In this document: one piece after another, positions 63,871 through 64,000 of the stretch
Layout: each line of letters opens with the position of its first letter
How positions within the stretch are numbered: position 1 is the first letter of the stretch
Assembly: GCF_028368995.1 (NCBI RefSeq)
Contig: NZ_JAQNDL010000005.1
Coordinates: 134,501-198,500 of the forward strand
Origin: Nannocystis bainbridge
GTDB taxonomy: Bacteria > Myxococcota_A > Polyangia > Nannocystales > Nannocystaceae
Length of the DNA stretch: 64,000 nt
Reading direction: 5' to 3'
Translations under genes and position numbers: made by a program
Notes under the pieces: generated by a model
What the model was told of the DNA's origin: nothing
Database searches by the model: none
Seen by the model: the letters and a program-made list of their open reading frames with translations, nothing else

Positions 63871-64000
63871 GGCGCGGCACCTTAGCGGCTTTGCCGGCGC
63901 GCCGACTTGAGCCGGATCACGTCGTCTGCAAACATCGACGCGTCGTCGGTCCTCGCATGCTCCTGACCTCTGCCGCGCCGCTGATGGTCGTCGAACCCGA
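63871..64000. other. Window edge, upstream of the aldehyde dehydrogenase
   Basis: No complete gene. A plus-strand frame from ATG 63959 stays open to the window end, but it is too short to support. Confidence 0.3.

Noticed and set aside
63959..64000. Start of a plus-strand gene at the window edge
   Set aside because: Only 14 codons are visible (MLLTSAAPLMVVEP), too few to support a gene.

Overview
The window is very GC-rich DNA, densely coded on both strands, from what looks like a myxobacterium (Myxococcota, most likely a Nannocystis-like member of the Nannocystineae). Supporting signs are a MYXO-CTERM type C-terminus (gene 50173-52017), many lipoproteins with Ser/Thr/Gly-rich linkers and Cys-rich myxobacterial repeats, VWA-domain lipoproteins, an NtrC-type regulator with a divergent sensor kinase, and strong GC bias at third codon positions. 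It reads as chromosomal backbone. I see no prophage, integrase, transposase, CRISPR array or plasmid functions.

Layout. 1-5.2 kb: a partial VWA lipoprotein, a GT4 glycosyltransferase translationally coupled to a small iron-permease-like protein, and NADP-isocitrate dehydrogenase (icd). 5.3-14.1 kb: a 1400-residue VIT/VWA/TPR membrane protein, uridine kinase, a divergent NtrC regulator/histidine kinase pair, and a c-type cytochrome lipoprotein. 14.4-20.3 kb: an OmpA-like porin, recA, then a minus-strand block of a 55-aa ORF with its own promoter, two tRNA-Ala genes, a 70-aa ORF and an HNH protein, then an SRPBCC membrane protein. 20.8-29.3 kb: a neutral ceramidase lipoprotein, a small monooxygenase-like protein, an EamA transporter, an acetyltransferase coupled to a methyltransferase, and clpS-clpA. 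29.4-43.1 kb: a FemAB-like protein, a short release-factor homologue that needs a +1 frameshift, a second VWA lipoprotein, a hemerythrin, a prolyl oligopeptidase, an FG-GAP lipoprotein, a threonine dehydrogenase-like SDR plus kbl (threonine to glycine), an acidic Glu/Gly repeat lipoprotein and an M14 carboxypeptidase. 43.2-53.4 kb: RNase R, a beta-propeller lipoprotein, an AblB-like acetyltransferase, htpG, a DJ-1/PfpI MYXO-CTERM protein, a Tat-exported BPL_N-like protein and a small lipoprotein. 53.7-64 kb: a tight operon of a YqiJ-like membrane protein, a flotillin and a 1796-aa DUF3686-type AAA+ ATPase, then an aldehyde dehydrogenase.

The most striking non-gene signal is a dispersed 14-bp dyad, consensus TGTCC-N4-GGACA. 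About 60 copies occur at about 40 loci. They are often tandem at an exact 14-bp period (up to five units), and lie both between genes and inside reading frames without breaking them. It behaves like a genome-wide iterated palindrome or protein-binding site rather than a transposon.

Other leads: the release-factor homologue carries a prfB-like CTT-TGA-C shift site preceded by a Shine-Dalgarno-like GGGAG. Two adjacent tRNA-Ala genes have mismatches at the same two acceptor-stem positions (5:68 and 6:67). The YqiJ/flotillin/AAA operon is an uncharacterised membrane system. All calls come from reading the sequence; no searches were run, and several start codons are uncertain as noted.
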